A DNA stretch of 64,000 nucleotides from Flavobacteriales bacterium UBA7468 (GCA_002478565.1 DLPC01000022.1:48899-112898), one strand, 5' to 3'. Positions 50,585 through 59,724 are shown, counted from the first letter of the stretch. Notes: generated from the sequence alone by a model not told the origin. Numbers and translations are program-made.

Positions 50585-51554
50585 TTTAGGTAAAAGTGGA
50601 TTACAAGTAAGCCGGCTATCACTTGGTTCGTGGTTAACCTTTGGCAAGCAAATTGCCGATGAAACAGCCGCAGACCTCATGCAACTTGCCTATGACAACG
50701 GCATCAACTTTTTTGACAACGCCGAAATCTATGCGCGCGGAAAAAGTGAAGAAGTAATGGGGGAAATTCTCAAGAAAAAAGGCTGGTCACGAGATTCTTA
50801 TATTGTGAGTAGCAAGGCATTCTTTGGAATAGGCGGCGAATTACCTACTCAAAAAGGTCTTAGCAGAAAGCATTTGGTAGAAGCGTGTGAAGCGGCCCTC
50901 AAGCGTTTCCAACTCGACTACCTCGATTTATATTATTGCCACCGACCAGATAAGCAAACGCCTATTGAAGAAACAGTCTGGACGATGCATCAGCTGATCA
51001 TGCAGGGGAAAATTCTCTATTGGGGAACCTCAGAATGGTCTGCGCAAGAAATCATGGAAGCGCACATGTTTGCCAAACAAAATCATTTGATAGGCCCTAT
51101 AGTGGAGCAACCTGAATACAATATGTTTGTCCGTGAAAAAGTAGAGGTTGAGTTTTCTCAAATTTACAAGACTGTTGGCCTCGGAACAACCGTTTGGTCT
51201 CCTCTTGCCAGCGGAATTTTGAGCGGAAAATACAATGCAGAATTTCCTGACGGCACACGTTTAGGAATGGAAGGATTAGAGTGGCTCAAAGAGAGAAACC
51301 TCACACCAGAGCGAATGCAGGCTGTTAAAGAATTAACAATGCTATCAAAAGAACTTGGCTTAAGTTTGCCAATAATGAGCTTGGCTTGGTGCCTCAAAAA
51401 TCCAAATGTTTCTACCGTAATTTTGGGCGCGAGTAAAGTAGCACAACTTCAGGAGAACTTAAAAGCACTTGAAGCACAAGCACTCCTTACCGATGAAGTC
51501 ATGAACCGCATCGAAGCTATTTTGGGTAACAAACCTGTTTTTCCCGCTTATTAA
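50565..51554 (+). CDS. Aldo/keto reductase (Kv-beta/YghZ-like)
   Basis: The 329-residue barrel has YNNLGKSGLQVSRLSLGSW, the catalytic DNAEIYARGKSEEVMGE (Asp, Tyr), KAFFG, LDLYYCHRPD with the catalytic His, WGTSEWSAQEIMEA, PVVEQPEYN-like stretch, SPLASGILSGKY and TVILGASKVAQLQENL for NADPH. The Kv-beta/YghZ subgroup fits best; substrates there are aldehydes or methylglyoxal. It overlaps the EamA gene and is likely co-expressed. Confidence 0.93.
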   Translation: MEMQYNNLGKSGLQVSRLSLGSWLTFGKQIADETAADLMQLAYDNGINFFDNAEIYARGKSEEVMGEILKKKGWSRDSYIVSSKAFFGIGGELPTQKGLSRKHLVEACEAALKRFQLDYLDLYYCHRPDKQTPIEETVWTMHQLIMQGKILYWGTSEWSAQEIMEAHMFAKQNHLIGPIVEQPEYNMFVREKVEVEFSQIYKTVGLGTTVWSPLASGILSGKYNAEFPDGTRLGMEGLEWLKERNLTPERMQAVKELTMLSKELGLSLPIMSLAWCLKNPNVSTVILGASKVAQLQENLKALEAQALLTDEVMNRIEAILGNKPVFPAY

Positions 51555-51592
51555 CAATCACTTAAGTTGCAAAAGCATTGCTGAAGTTTCAG

Positions 51593-51600
51593 TAAATTTG
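51593..51600 (+). promoter_or_regulatory. Promoter box TAAATTTG of the flavoprotein gene
   Basis: Perfect TAnnTTTG, ending 18 nt before the ATG at 51619. It covers an alternative TTG start at 51598, which is therefore rejected. Confidence 0.55.
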
Positions 51601-51618
51601 CAGCGTCAAATTAACATT

Positions 51619-52629
51619 ATGATTCAAACTGACATTATCATCATCGGAGCCGGCCCTGTAGGTCTATTTACAGTTTTTGAAGCTGGTCTGCTCAAATTGC
51701 GTTGCCACCTTATTGACTCTCTAGGCCAACCTGGTGGGCAGTGCTCTGAAATATATCCGAAAAAACCAATTTACGATATACCAGGTTTTCCGTCCATTTT
51801 AGCCGGAGAGCTCATCGATAACCTCATGGAGCAAGCAGCACCATTCAAACCTGGCTTTACACTAGGAGAAGCTGCCTTGTCCATTGACAAAGATGAAGAT
51901 GGTCATTTTATCGTGACTACTGTCAAAGGTACCCAACACAAGGCCCCGATTGTCATGATTGCCGGAGGCCTTGGTGTTTTTGAACCGCGCAAACCACCTA
52001 TCGATAATATCACTGATTTTGAAGACAAAGGTGTAGAGTACATCATCAGAAATCCTGAAATATACCAAGACAAAGTTTGTGTCATTGCAGGAGGTGGAGA
52101 CTCGGCATTAGATTGGTCCATCTATTTGGCTGAAAGAAAAATTGCAAAACGCGTTGTTTTAGTGCACCGCAGCAGCTCATTTAGAGGACACCTTGACTCC
52201 GTTCAACGCGTCATTGACATGGCAGAAGCTGGTGCAATTGATTTAGTAACCGAAGCGGAAGTTACAGGCCTACAAGGAAACGGAAAACTCGAACAGGTTA
52301 TTATTACTCACCAAAAAGATGGGGAGCGCAGTATTGAAGCAGATCATTTCATCCCACTATTTGGTTTGAAACCAAGCTTGGGGCCAATAGCCGATTGGGG
52401 CTTGGAAATCGAAAAAAGTGCCATCAAGGTCAATACATTGGATTACTCCACAAATATCCCAGGTATTTACGCTATCGGCGATGTCAATACGTATGAAAAT
52501 AAACTCAAACTCATTCTCTGTGGTTTCCATGAAGGTACACTAGCTGTGCAGTCCGCATTTGCCCGCATCCACCCAGAGAAGAAAAATGTGCTGAAATACA
52601 CCACTGTAAATGGTGTAAATGGCTTCTAA
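51619..52629 (+). CDS. Ferredoxin--NADP+ reductase, thioredoxin-reductase-like
   Basis: The 336-residue flavoprotein has two dinucleotide folds: FAD-binding IIIGAGPVGLFTVFEAGL with GQPGGQCSEIYP, and NADPH-binding CVIAGGGDSALDWSIYL with VHRSSSFRGH, then GIYAIGDVNTYENKLKLI. It resembles thioredoxin reductase but lacks the CxxC active-site pair between the folds, as in YumC-type ferredoxin-NADP+ reductases. Electron partner not shown. The sensor kinase gene follows 3 bp later. Confidence 0.92.
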   Translation: MIQTDIIIIGAGPVGLFTVFEAGLLKLRCHLIDSLGQPGGQCSEIYPKKPIYDIPGFPSILAGELIDNLMEQAAPFKPGFTLGEAALSIDKDEDGHFIVTTVKGTQHKAPIVMIAGGLGVFEPRKPPIDNITDFEDKGVEYIIRNPEIYQDKVCVIAGGGDSALDWSIYLAERKIAKRVVLVHRSSSFRGHLDSVQRVIDMAEAGAIDLVTEAEVTGLQGNGKLEQVIITHQKDGERSIEADHFIPLFGLKPSLGPIADWGLEIEKSAIKVNTLDYSTNIPGIYAIGDVNTYENKLKLILCGFHEGTLAVQSAFARIHPEKKNVLKYTTVNGVNGF

Positions 52630-52632
52630 ACG

Positions 52633-53970
52633 ATGAAAAACAGAACAGTCAATGCCGTTGCTATTTTAGGGATTTTCTCCCTCATTAGCATCTTGACTGT
52701 TCAGTTTGTTTGGATCCACAATACGCGTCAACTACAGCAAGAATATATTGATATTCAGCAACGCGAAGACAGCCTTAACCTCAGAGAGTTTGCCCAACAA
52801 GCCCGAGCCGCGCTTCGCAACGTCCTGACACAATTAAATCAAAACGAAGATCCAAACAATATTTATGGTGCCATTAAACAAGTTAGTTATCAGCACTACA
52901 CCGTAGACATCAGCGATGAAATACAGCCTTTCTACTTAGAAACGCTTTTGAAAAAAGAGTTCTATCTCCAAGATATTCAACAAGATTTTCTTTATGGCAT
53001 CTACGACTGTTTTATAGATTCTATCGAGCTTTCAGGGCTCATTACCTTTGACAAAGATTCTATTTATGCCAAGCAGCAACTTCCGCTCAAAGACATTACC
53101 CCTGAGAGCCTGAACTTGACCAAAGACGGCCATTACTTTACGGTCTTCTTTCCCAATCTTAAGCTAGATAAAATTGAAGCTGCTTCGAGCTTTTCGCCCA
53201 TCGCTTATCTCTTGATTGTCGTCATTTTTGTGGTGGTATTTTTCGCCTTCAGTTTAGGAATTATTATTCGTCAAAAGCGTTTGTCAGAGGTCAAGAATGA
53301 TTTTATCAATAACATGACCCACGAACTCAAAACGCCTATATCTACCATCAGCTTGTCGAGCGAATTATTGTTGCGTCTTGAATTGCCACAAGATGAAGAA
53401 AAAATGCGCAAATATGCCAGTATCATTTACAAAGAAAACAAGCGCCTAGAAAAACAAGTAGAGCGTGTCTTGAATATTGCCAAACTCGATAAAGACAAAG
53501 TAATCCTGAATAAGGAAGAAATCGATCTCATAGCAATACTAGAAGAAGTCCGAGAAAATTTTAATTTCAATCAGGCGCAGGGCGGAGGACAAATTCAGCT
53601 CAATTACCTTTCAGATCAAGCACGTATTTTTGCAGACCCAGTTCATTTAACCAATGTGCTTTTTAATTTGGTTGACAACGCGGTTAAATATTGTAAGTTG
53701 AGCCCCGCCATTCAAATGTCGATACAAGAAGAAAAAGAAGGCTATCGCATAGAAATTCAAGACAACGGTATAGGCATTCGAAAAGAGGACCAAAAACTAA
53801 TATTCGATAAATTCTACAGAGTACCAACCGGAAATATCCACGACGTGAAAGGGTTTGGACTCGGCTTGTATTACGTGAAACTGATTGTTGAGGCCCATCA
53901 AGGTAAAATTGATGTGCGCAGTAATCCTGACAAAGGCACGACATTTAGCATTTGGCTACCGCTTCGCTGA
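52633..53970 (+). CDS. Sensor histidine kinase (orphan in this window)
   Basis: The 445-residue kinase has two membrane helices (about 8-27 and 193-215) around a ~165-residue periplasmic sensor region, then HisKA (VKNDFINNMTHELKTPIS, phosphoacceptor H230) and HATPase (NLVDNAVKYC, IEIQDNGIGI, DKFYRVPTGNIHDVKGFGLGLYYVKLI, GTTFSIWL). It looks like RprX-type Bacteroidetes kinases, but no response regulator gene adjoins it: upstream is the flavoprotein gene and downstream a convergent gene that overlaps by 15 bp. Confidence 0.94.
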   Translation: MKNRTVNAVAILGIFSLISILTVQFVWIHNTRQLQQEYIDIQQREDSLNLREFAQQARAALRNVLTQLNQNEDPNNIYGAIKQVSYQHYTVDISDEIQPFYLETLLKKEFYLQDIQQDFLYGIYDCFIDSIELSGLITFDKDSIYAKQQLPLKDITPESLNLTKDGHYFTVFFPNLKLDKIEAASSFSPIAYLLIVVIFVVVFFAFSLGIIIRQKRLSEVKNDFINNMTHELKTPISTISLSSELLLRLELPQDEEKMRKYASIIYKENKRLEKQVERVLNIAKLDKDKVILNKEEIDLIAILEEVRENFNFNQAQGGGQIQLNYLSDQARIFADPVHLTNVLFNLVDNAVKYCKLSPAIQMSIQEEKEGYRIEIQDNGIGIRKEDQKLIFDKFYRVPTGNIHDVKGFGLGLYYVKLIVEAHQGKIDVRSNPDKGTTFSIWLPLR

Positions 53971-54354
53971 TTTGTTCTTTCTTACTAAAATGGCATCAGG
54001 CTGTGGGAAAAGCCCCTTCCTTGTGAGGTTTTTAGTCTGGGTATCCAAAATCAAGACTTCCTCAATCATAGAACCCTCGCGTTCAAAGTACACCTCAATG
54101 TTTTGCGTCTTACTCTGGATTTTATACTTATTTGAATAGTTGTACTGTCCGATAGCCATAAATACACTATCCTTCGCAATTGTAAGTTTGATGTTTTGAC
54201 TTTTTACAAGCACTTCTTTTGTTCCTATAATTGCTTTGTAGGCTGGTATTTCTCCTTCATAAGTACCTCGATATTTACGCTTTAGAGGTTTAGACTGTGC
54301 AAAAGCAAGCTGCGTCAATGAAATCAATATGAAAGTGCTCACAATTCGAATCAT
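53956..54354 (-). CDS. Secreted protein of unknown function
   Basis: The 132-residue protein starts MIRIVSTFILISLTQLAFAQ, a signal peptide; the frame extends 7 residues upstream, but this Met is better placed. The mature part is basic and probably all-beta (KYRGTYEGEIPAYKAI, VLVKSQNIKLTIAKDSVFMAIG, EVYFEREGSMIEEVLILD), the size of a small periplasmic beta-barrel or lipocalin-like domain; no family is recognised. It ends inside the last codons of the convergent kinase gene. Confidence 0.75.
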   Translation of the reverse strand: MIRIVSTFILISLTQLAFAQSKPLKRKYRGTYEGEIPAYKAIIGTKEVLVKSQNIKLTIAKDSVFMAIGQYNYSNKYKIQSKTQNIEVYFEREGSMIEEVLILDTQTKNLTRKGLFPQPDAILVRKNKSAKR

Positions 54355-54390
54355 CCGAACAAAAATTATTATCAAGGCTAAAATAATTAC

Positions 54391-54398
54391 TATTTTCG
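54391..54398 (+). promoter_or_regulatory. thyA promoter box TATTTTCG
   Basis: One mismatch to TAnnTTTG, ending 25 nt before the thyA ATG. No TTG at the right distance. Confidence 0.4.
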
Positions 54399-54423
54399 TA
54401 GTGCGTTAAAATTAAAGTCCAAC

Positions 54424-55218
54424 ATGAAACAATACCACGATCTTTTGCAGCATATTTTAGACCACGGTGTCAAAAAAGAAGACCGCACTGGAACGGGTAC
54501 TATATCAGTTTTTGGCTACCAAATGCGCTTTGATTTAGCAGAGGGTTTTCCTTGCATCACCACTAAAAAACTACACCTCAGATCCATTATTCATGAACTT
54601 TTATGGTTCTTAAAAGGAGAAACCAATATTGCTTATTTAAAAGAGAATGGCGTAAGTATCTGGGACGAATGGGCCGATGAAAATGGCGAATTAGGGCCCG
54701 TATATGGCTCTCAGTGGCGCAGTTGGCCTGCACCAGATGGACGTCATATTGACCAAATTACGCAAGTCATTGAGCAAATTAAAAATAACCCTGATTCCAG
54801 ACGCATGATTGTCTCTGCCTGGAATGTTGGTCTCATCGATTCAATGGCTTTGCCGCCGTGCCACGCTTTCTTTCAATTCTACGTAGCTGAGGGTAAATTA
54901 AGTTGTCAGCTCTATCAGCGCAGTGCTGATACTTTTTTAGGCGTGCCTTTTAACATCGCCTCGTATGCCCTGCTCACCATGATGATGGCTCAGGTTTGTG
55001 GCCTTCAACCTGGTGAATTTATTCATACCTTAGGCGATGCGCATCTATATAGCAACCACATTGAACAAGCTAACTTACAACTCACCCGTGATTTCAGGCC
55101 CTTGCCAACCATGCGCATAAATCCTGAAATCACCAACCTCTTCGATTTCAAGTACGAAGACTTCGAATTGCTCAATTACGATCCGCATCCGCACATCAAA
55201 GCAGCCGTCGCGATATGA
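54424..55218 (+). CDS. thyA: Thymidylate synthase
   Basis: The 264-residue enzyme matches E. coli ThyA in length and numbering: catalytic C146 in ALPPCHAFFQFYV, SRRMIVSAWNVG, CQLYQRSADTFLGVPFNIASYALL and GDAHLYSNH. It methylates dUMP with methylenetetrahydrofolate, giving dihydrofolate. The folA start overlaps its stop (ATGA at 55215), so the two folate steps are translated together. Confidence 0.98.
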   Translation: MKQYHDLLQHILDHGVKKEDRTGTGTISVFGYQMRFDLAEGFPCITTKKLHLRSIIHELLWFLKGETNIAYLKENGVSIWDEWADENGELGPVYGSQWRSWPAPDGRHIDQITQVIEQIKNNPDSRRMIVSAWNVGLIDSMALPPCHAFFQFYVAEGKLSCQLYQRSADTFLGVPFNIASYALLTMMMAQVCGLQPGEFIHTLGDAHLYSNHIEQANLQLTRDFRPLPTMRINPEITNLFDFKYEDFELLNYDPHPHIKAAVAI

Positions 55219-55727
55219 TCCAGCAACTTTCACTCATTGCAGCACTTGATGCAGCAAATGGCATAGGCAAGGACAACGACCTCATGTGGAATTTGCCCGC
55301 TGACATGCGTTTTTTCAAAGAAACAACGAAAGGTCACGTCGTGATCATGGGGCGTAAAAACTACGACTCTATCCCTGAGAAATATCGCCCACTTGCCGGA
55401 CGCACAAACGTTGTCTTGAGCCGCAAAACCAATTTTGATGCTCCTGATTGTATGGTCTTTGATTCCTTCGAAAATTGCGTAGCGTCCTTAGAATTAGCCC
55501 CTGGACAAAAAGCTTTTATCATTGGCGGTGCCGAAATTTACAAGCTTGCGCTTGAGTCTGGTTTGGTACATGAAATGTTTTTGACGCACATCGATAAAAT
55601 CTATGGTGCTGACACCTTCTTTCCAGATTTCAATGCAGCACTATACCACAAAGAATTGATTTTTAATCAAGTCATTGACGAGAAACACGAGGCGGCTTTC
55701 GCAGCTTATCGTTATGAATTGAGCTGA
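55215..55727 (+). CDS. folA: Dihydrofolate reductase
   Basis: The 170-residue enzyme has IAALDAANGIGKDNDLMWNLPADMRFFKETT with the catalytic acidic residue in PADMRFF, VVIMGRKNYDSIP, LSRK, FIIGGAEIYKLAL and LTHID. It regenerates tetrahydrofolate from the dihydrofolate released by thyA, with which it is coupled. The last 16 bp overlap the convergent rsmE. Confidence 0.97.
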   Translation: MIQQLSLIAALDAANGIGKDNDLMWNLPADMRFFKETTKGHVVIMGRKNYDSIPEKYRPLAGRTNVVLSRKTNFDAPDCMVFDSFENCVASLELAPGQKAFIIGGAEIYKLALESGLVHEMFLTHIDKIYGADTFFPDFNAALYHKELIFNQVIDEKHEAAFAAYRYELS

Positions 55728-56398
55728 GCCAAATGCGCTACGGCGAGTAGTGCGGCAGTTTCGGTTCTGAGCCTGAAGTCACTCATATGAATCGCCTTGT
55801 AGCCTTGATCTAGTGCTAATTTCACTTCTGGCACCGAAAAATCACCCTCTGGGCCAATCAAAAAGACTGCTGTATTTTGCACCTCGCTAAATGGTACCTT
55901 GGCGCCCTCGTGGCAATGCCCGAAATAACCATTAGGATTGGTCCGTACGAATTGTTCAAAAGGAACCAGATCAATAATTTCTGGTAAATAAAAACGTTTA
56001 GATTGCTTCATGGCAGCAATGGCTATCTTTTGTAAGCGCTCAAGATTGATTGTTTTGCGCTCATTGTGCTCGCAAAATAAAAATGTTATTTTACTGATCC
56101 CGATCTCAGTAGCTTTTTCTAAAAACCACTCGATTCGGTCCATGTTTTTAGTAGGGGCCATTGCAATATGCAGCTCCTTGTTTTGCGGATGCGTCAGCAC
56201 CTCTTGGATTTCTAATAAGGCGCGTTTTGGATGCGGGTCTTTTAGAATGCAGCTGAATTCTAGCCCCTTACCGTTGACCAATGTGAGTTTGGCGCCTTGA
56301 CCCAAGCGCAAGACCTTGACACAATGCTTAGATTCATCCTCATTCATTTGATAATGAGTGGAGCTTGCTAATATATCTGGAGCAAAGAAAAGACTCAT
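55712..56398 (-). CDS. rsmE: 16S rRNA (uracil-1498-N3)-methyltransferase
   Basis: The 228-residue protein has an N-terminal PUA-like part (HYQMNEDESKHCVKVLRLGQG) and a SPOUT domain with PTKNMDRIEWFLEKATEIGI, CEHNERKTINLERLQKIAIAAMKQSKR, LIGPEGDFSVPEV and SDFRLRTETAALLA. It methylates U1498 of 16S rRNA. Its ATG overlaps the holA stop by 4 bp. Confidence 0.96.
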   Translation of the reverse strand: MSLFFAPDILASSTHYQMNEDESKHCVKVLRLGQGAKLTLVNGKGLEFSCILKDPHPKRALLEIQEVLTHPQNKELHIAMAPTKNMDRIEWFLEKATEIGISKITFLFCEHNERKTINLERLQKIAIAAMKQSKRFYLPEIIDLVPFEQFVRTNPNGYFGHCHEGAKVPFSEVQNTAVFLIGPEGDFSVPEVKLALDQGYKAIHMSDFRLRTETAALLAVAHLAQLNS

Positions 56399-57396
56399 GT
56401 GTATAGTATTTGGAAAACGAGCTCTTTGAGCAATTCTCCCTGATCCATAGAACTATTTCCTACACCTTTAGACTTGAGGTCGTACTCATGTAAGAGGGCA
56501 ATAATGGCAGCGATTTTTTTGGGGTCATAATTTTGCCGTGCATTGAGTAATTCACCGGCAACAAAAGGATGGACACCAACAGCACTCGCAATAGCTTCTC
56601 GGCTTTTATTGGGAGTAAAGTGTACACGCATGAGCTGAGAAAACAATTTAAACAAAGACTGAATCACTACAATGAGTTCTCCGGCTTTAGGATTGTATTC
56701 AAAATATTGTACGATTTTAAAGGCTTTGTCAGCTTGTTTACTGGATATGGCGTTAACCAATTCAAATACATTGTAATCTTTGGAAATGCCAATGTTCTTT
56801 TCAATATCTTGTTCAGTAATTGTTTGATTTGGCCCTACAACTATACTCAGTTTATCGAGCTCATTGACGATTCGTCCGAGATCCGAACCTAAATATTCTG
56901 CTAAGAGCATGGTTGCTTTGGCATTGAGCTGCAGGCCTTTAGATCTTACATATTTAGAAATCCAATCGGGGAGTTGGTATTCGCGTATTTTATCGGATTT
57001 GTAAACATGACCTAGTTTTGCGAATGGTTTAAGCAGTTTCTTTCTGGCATCAAACGCTTTGTTTTTGTAGCAGACCACAAATACCGTTGTTGGCGTAGGG
57101 TTATCTACATAGGCTTCGAGCTCATCAATTTTCTTGAAATCTTGGGCTTCTTTTAAAATGACTAAACGCCTTTCCGCCATCATGGGATAAGACTTCAATT
57201 CACTGATCAAGGCGAGTAAATCGGCATCTTTGCCGTAAAGAATTGTTTGATTAAAATCTCTTTCATGCTCCTGGAGGGCATGCTGTTGAATGGCTTCAGC
57301 CAGCATATCAATGTAATAAGACTCTTCCCCATGTAAAAAATACAAAGGTTTGAATTGCTGCTGTTGCAGTTCTTTGATAATTAAGCTTGGTTCCAT
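56395..57396 (-). CDS. holA: DNA polymerase III subunit delta
   Basis: The 333-residue clamp-loader subunit shows KPLYFLHGEESYYIDMLAEAIQQHAL, the degenerate nucleotide fold (FNQTILYGKDADL), ERRLVILKEAQDF, SKYVRSKGLQLNAKATMLLAEYLGSDLGRIVNELDKLSI and NVFELVNAISSKQADKA. It opens the sliding clamp during loading. It overlaps pepT by 16 bp and rsmE by 4 bp in one operon. Confidence 0.94.
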   Translation of the reverse strand: MEPSLIIKELQQQQFKPLYFLHGEESYYIDMLAEAIQQHALQEHERDFNQTILYGKDADLLALISELKSYPMMAERRLVILKEAQDFKKIDELEAYVDNPTPTTVFVVCYKNKAFDARKKLLKPFAKLGHVYKSDKIREYQLPDWISKYVRSKGLQLNAKATMLLAEYLGSDLGRIVNELDKLSIVVGPNQTITEQDIEKNIGISKDYNVFELVNAISSKQADKAFKIVQYFEYNPKAGELIVVIQSLFKLFSQLMRVHFTPNKSREAIASAVGVHPFVAGELLNARQNYDPKKIAAIIALLHEYDLKSKGVGNSSMDQGELLKELVFQILYT

Positions 57397-58634
57397 TCGT
57401 GTTTTTCCCAGATTTGAACCAATTCGACGAGGGTATCAATCGCTTTTTCCATGTCTTGAACACTGACATATTCTAATTTAGAATGAATGGCCATTTCACC
57501 TGTAAAGATATTAGGGCAAGGTAAGCCCATAAATGATAAACGCGAGCCATCAGTACCACCTCTGATGATGTTGCGCTGGGGTGTCAGACCAGCTTTTAAC
57601 ATCGCTTGTTCAGCGTAGTCACTGACAAAAGGATAATCAACCAAAATTTCTTTCATATTGCGGTACTGCTCATGAATTTGGAGCTCAAAACTACTGCCTG
57701 GGTGGTGGTCAACGACTTCTTGAGCAATTTGGTTTAGTAACTGAGCATATTCGGCTAACAATTGTGTGTCGTGATCTCGAATGATGAGCTGAACCGTTGC
57801 TTGTTCTAGCCCACCATCAATGGCTGTAGGATGCACAAAACCTTCTCGACCTTTGGTAGATTCAGGTGATAAATGAGTGCTAGGTAATTTACTGATAAAT
57901 GCTGCTGCTAACTTTATGGCATTGATCATCTTTCCTTTTGCATAGCCAGGGTGAGCACTGACTCCGTAAAACTTCAATGTAGCGGCATCAGCGGAGAAAG
58001 TTTCATCCTCAATATCGCCAAGTGGGCCGCCGTCAAGCGTGTAACCAAAATCGGCATTGAGTTTTTGCATGTCAAGGTGCTCAACCCCTCTGCCAACCTC
58101 TTCGTCGGGCGTAAATAAAATACGAATTGGGCCATGTGGGATCTGAGGATTGGCTTGAAGAAAAGCAGCAAGTTCCATAATGATGGCTACGCCAGCTTTA
58201 TCATCAGCGCCTAACAAGGTTAAGCCACTCGCCGTGATGATATCATCTCCAATTTTTTTCAATAAATAGGGGTGTTGAGTTGGGCTCAGTACTTGCGTTG
58301 GGTCATCGGGAAGAGAAATGTCTTGGCCTTGATAATTGCGATGAAGGATGGGTTTGACATTCGTGCCACTGCAATCTGGCGCTGTATCCATATGAGAACA
58401 AAAGCAAATAGTTGGTAAGTGTTGTTGCACATTGGATGGAATTGTCGCAAAAACATAAGACCATTCGTCGAGCAAAACATCTTGCAAACCCAATCCGATC
58501 AATTCGTTGTACAATAGTTCAGCGAGGTCGCGTTGCTTCGCAGTTGAAGGAAAACTTTTAGAAGTAGGGTCAGCGGTGGTATCTATTTGAACATAGCGCA
58601 TGAAACGCTCTGCCACAGTATATTTGTTGGACAT
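57381..58634 (-). CDS. pepT: Peptidase T (tripeptide aminopeptidase)
   Basis: The 417-residue M20 metallopeptidase has CFCSHMDTAPDCSG (first zinc His and its Asp), LLGADDKAGVAIIMEL (bridging Asp), FTPDEEVGRGVEHLD (catalytic Glu and zinc Glu), YTLDGGPLGDIEDETF (zinc Asp) and RGGTDGSRLSFMGLPCPNIFTG (zinc His equivalent region). It removes N-terminal residues from tripeptides in the cytoplasm. It heads the pepT-holA-rsmE group, though the three functions are unrelated. Confidence 0.96.
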   Translation of the reverse strand: MSNKYTVAERFMRYVQIDTTADPTSKSFPSTAKQRDLAELLYNELIGLGLQDVLLDEWSYVFATIPSNVQQHLPTICFCSHMDTAPDCSGTNVKPILHRNYQGQDISLPDDPTQVLSPTQHPYLLKKIGDDIITASGLTLLGADDKAGVAIIMELAAFLQANPQIPHGPIRILFTPDEEVGRGVEHLDMQKLNADFGYTLDGGPLGDIEDETFSADAATLKFYGVSAHPGYAKGKMINAIKLAAAFISKLPSTHLSPESTKGREGFVHPTAIDGGLEQATVQLIIRDHDTQLLAEYAQLLNQIAQEVVDHHPGSSFELQIHEQYRNMKEILVDYPFVSDYAEQAMLKAGLTPQRNIIRGGTDGSRLSFMGLPCPNIFTGEMAIHSKLEYVSVQDMEKAIDTLVELVQIWEKHEWNQA

Positions 58635-58647
58635 GCTTTGTTTTAGT

Positions 58648-58655
58648 CAAAAATA
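58648..58655 (-). promoter_or_regulatory. pepT promoter box TATTTTTG
   Basis: On the minus strand a perfect TAnnTTTG box, 13 nt before the pepT ATG, in the 41-bp gap after the SirB1 family gene. It gives pepT-holA-rsmE a separate start. Confidence 0.45.
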
Positions 58656-58675
58656 CAAAGAAATGTCTAATTGGA

Positions 58676-59551
58676 TTATGGGATAAGCGCGCGTAATTCT
58701 TGAAGTTCATTCACTTTTTGTGCTGCACCTGCTTGCTGAAATGCATAGATCAAATTGCTGAGCATCCGTTTTAAGATAGCTGAATTGGAGCAGGGTTCGA
58801 AATAACTTCGTTCAGGATTGAGATGTATTCCCTTTAAAAAAGCTTTGATTTCGTTGGCATCAAAAATGCTTCCTTTCGCAAAAGCATTGATGTAAAACAA
58901 TACACCATAAGCATCTTCATCAGCTGTGTATAAAGCTGAATGTTTGCTATCCATGTAGGCCAAAACGAAATGGTTTGGCAAATTGACCCCATAAATAGGT
59001 AAATCCAAGGATTGCGCAATTACGCTATAAAGCAAACACAGACTTAAAGGGTTTCCTTTTTTATTTTCAAGAACTACGTTGACCAAGGAATGATGGGGTG
59101 ACGGTACTTGATGACTTGCTCCTTGAAAGCGGTGCATGCCAAAGAAGATGCGATTGAAGATTTTTACTTGTTCAAATGCAGTTTGGTGGTCGTTGAGCTC
59201 TAGCCAAATGTCGCGGCGAATCATTTGAATTTGATTGAGTACATTTTGTTCGTCAAGACCAGGGTACTGATACTTGGCAATCACCACTGCACCTTTTAAC
59301 AAATCCTTGTCTGCTGACTGCAACCATGCTTTTAACTGAGACTTGACTTCTTCAAATTGAATATCGTGTATCAGATTTTCAATGCGATCTTGAAAAAGCA
59401 AGCCATAATAATCTTGCTCCCAAGAACTTTCAAGTTGAGGAATGATCTCAGTGCCCATTTTCATGAGTTCTTGTCTGACCTGCTGAAATATCAATTCATC
59501 GGGGTCATCCATAAGGCGAACAAGTGCTTGAAGCGTGGTTTTCTGATCCAT
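58676..59551 (-). CDS. Transglutaminase-like SirB1 family protein
   Basis: The 291-residue protein belongs to the Transglut_core2/SirB1 group: IFFGMHRFQGASHQVPSPHHSLVNVVLENKKGNPLSLCLLYSVIAQSLDLPIYGVNLPNHFVLAY holds the Cys (LSLCLL) and His (PNHFVLAY) positions of the fold. An N-terminal ~110 residues look like HEAT-type helices (LVRLMDDPDELIFQQVRQELMKMG). Function is unknown; related proteins sit near peptide-release-factor modification genes elsewhere, not here. The ATG at 59551 is preferred to the frame opening at 59584, since a TATTTTTG box (59558-59565) sits between them. Confidence 0.87.
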   Translation of the reverse strand: MDQKTTLQALVRLMDDPDELIFQQVRQELMKMGTEIIPQLESSWEQDYYGLLFQDRIENLIHDIQFEEVKSQLKAWLQSADKDLLKGAVVIAKYQYPGLDEQNVLNQIQMIRRDIWLELNDHQTAFEQVKIFNRIFFGMHRFQGASHQVPSPHHSLVNVVLENKKGNPLSLCLLYSVIAQSLDLPIYGVNLPNHFVLAYMDSKHSALYTADEDAYGVLFYINAFAKGSIFDANEIKAFLKGIHLNPERSYFEPCSNSAILKRMLSNLIYAFQQAGAAQKVNELQELRALIP

Positions 59552-59671
59552 CTGACACAAAAATAGAGGCCGAAGGCACACCATTTATTCAGCTATCGGA
59601 TCTTTTTCAAGGGTCAAGTGTTAATTGTATGTAACCTTGAAGCTTTAATGACGTAGAAGCAGCAACTCAAT

Positions 59672-59679
59672 TAACTTTG
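59672..59679 (+). promoter_or_regulatory. Orphan promoter box TAACTTTG
   Basis: A perfect TAnnTTTG box on the plus strand with no plus-strand gene downstream; a terminator hairpin follows about 20 nt later. No -33 element at the right distance. Confidence 0.35.
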
Positions 59680-59694
59680 CTACAGGTTAATTTT

Positions 59695-59724
59695 AAAGGG
59701 AGGCCAAGTGCCTCTCTTTTTTAT
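59695..59724 (+). terminator. Plus-strand terminator hairpin with no gene before it
   Basis: AAAGGGAGGC (59695-59704) pairs with GCCTCTCTTT (59710-59719, one G-T) around CAAGT, followed by T. Both neighbouring genes are on the minus strand, so the T-run does not serve them. Confidence 0.6.
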
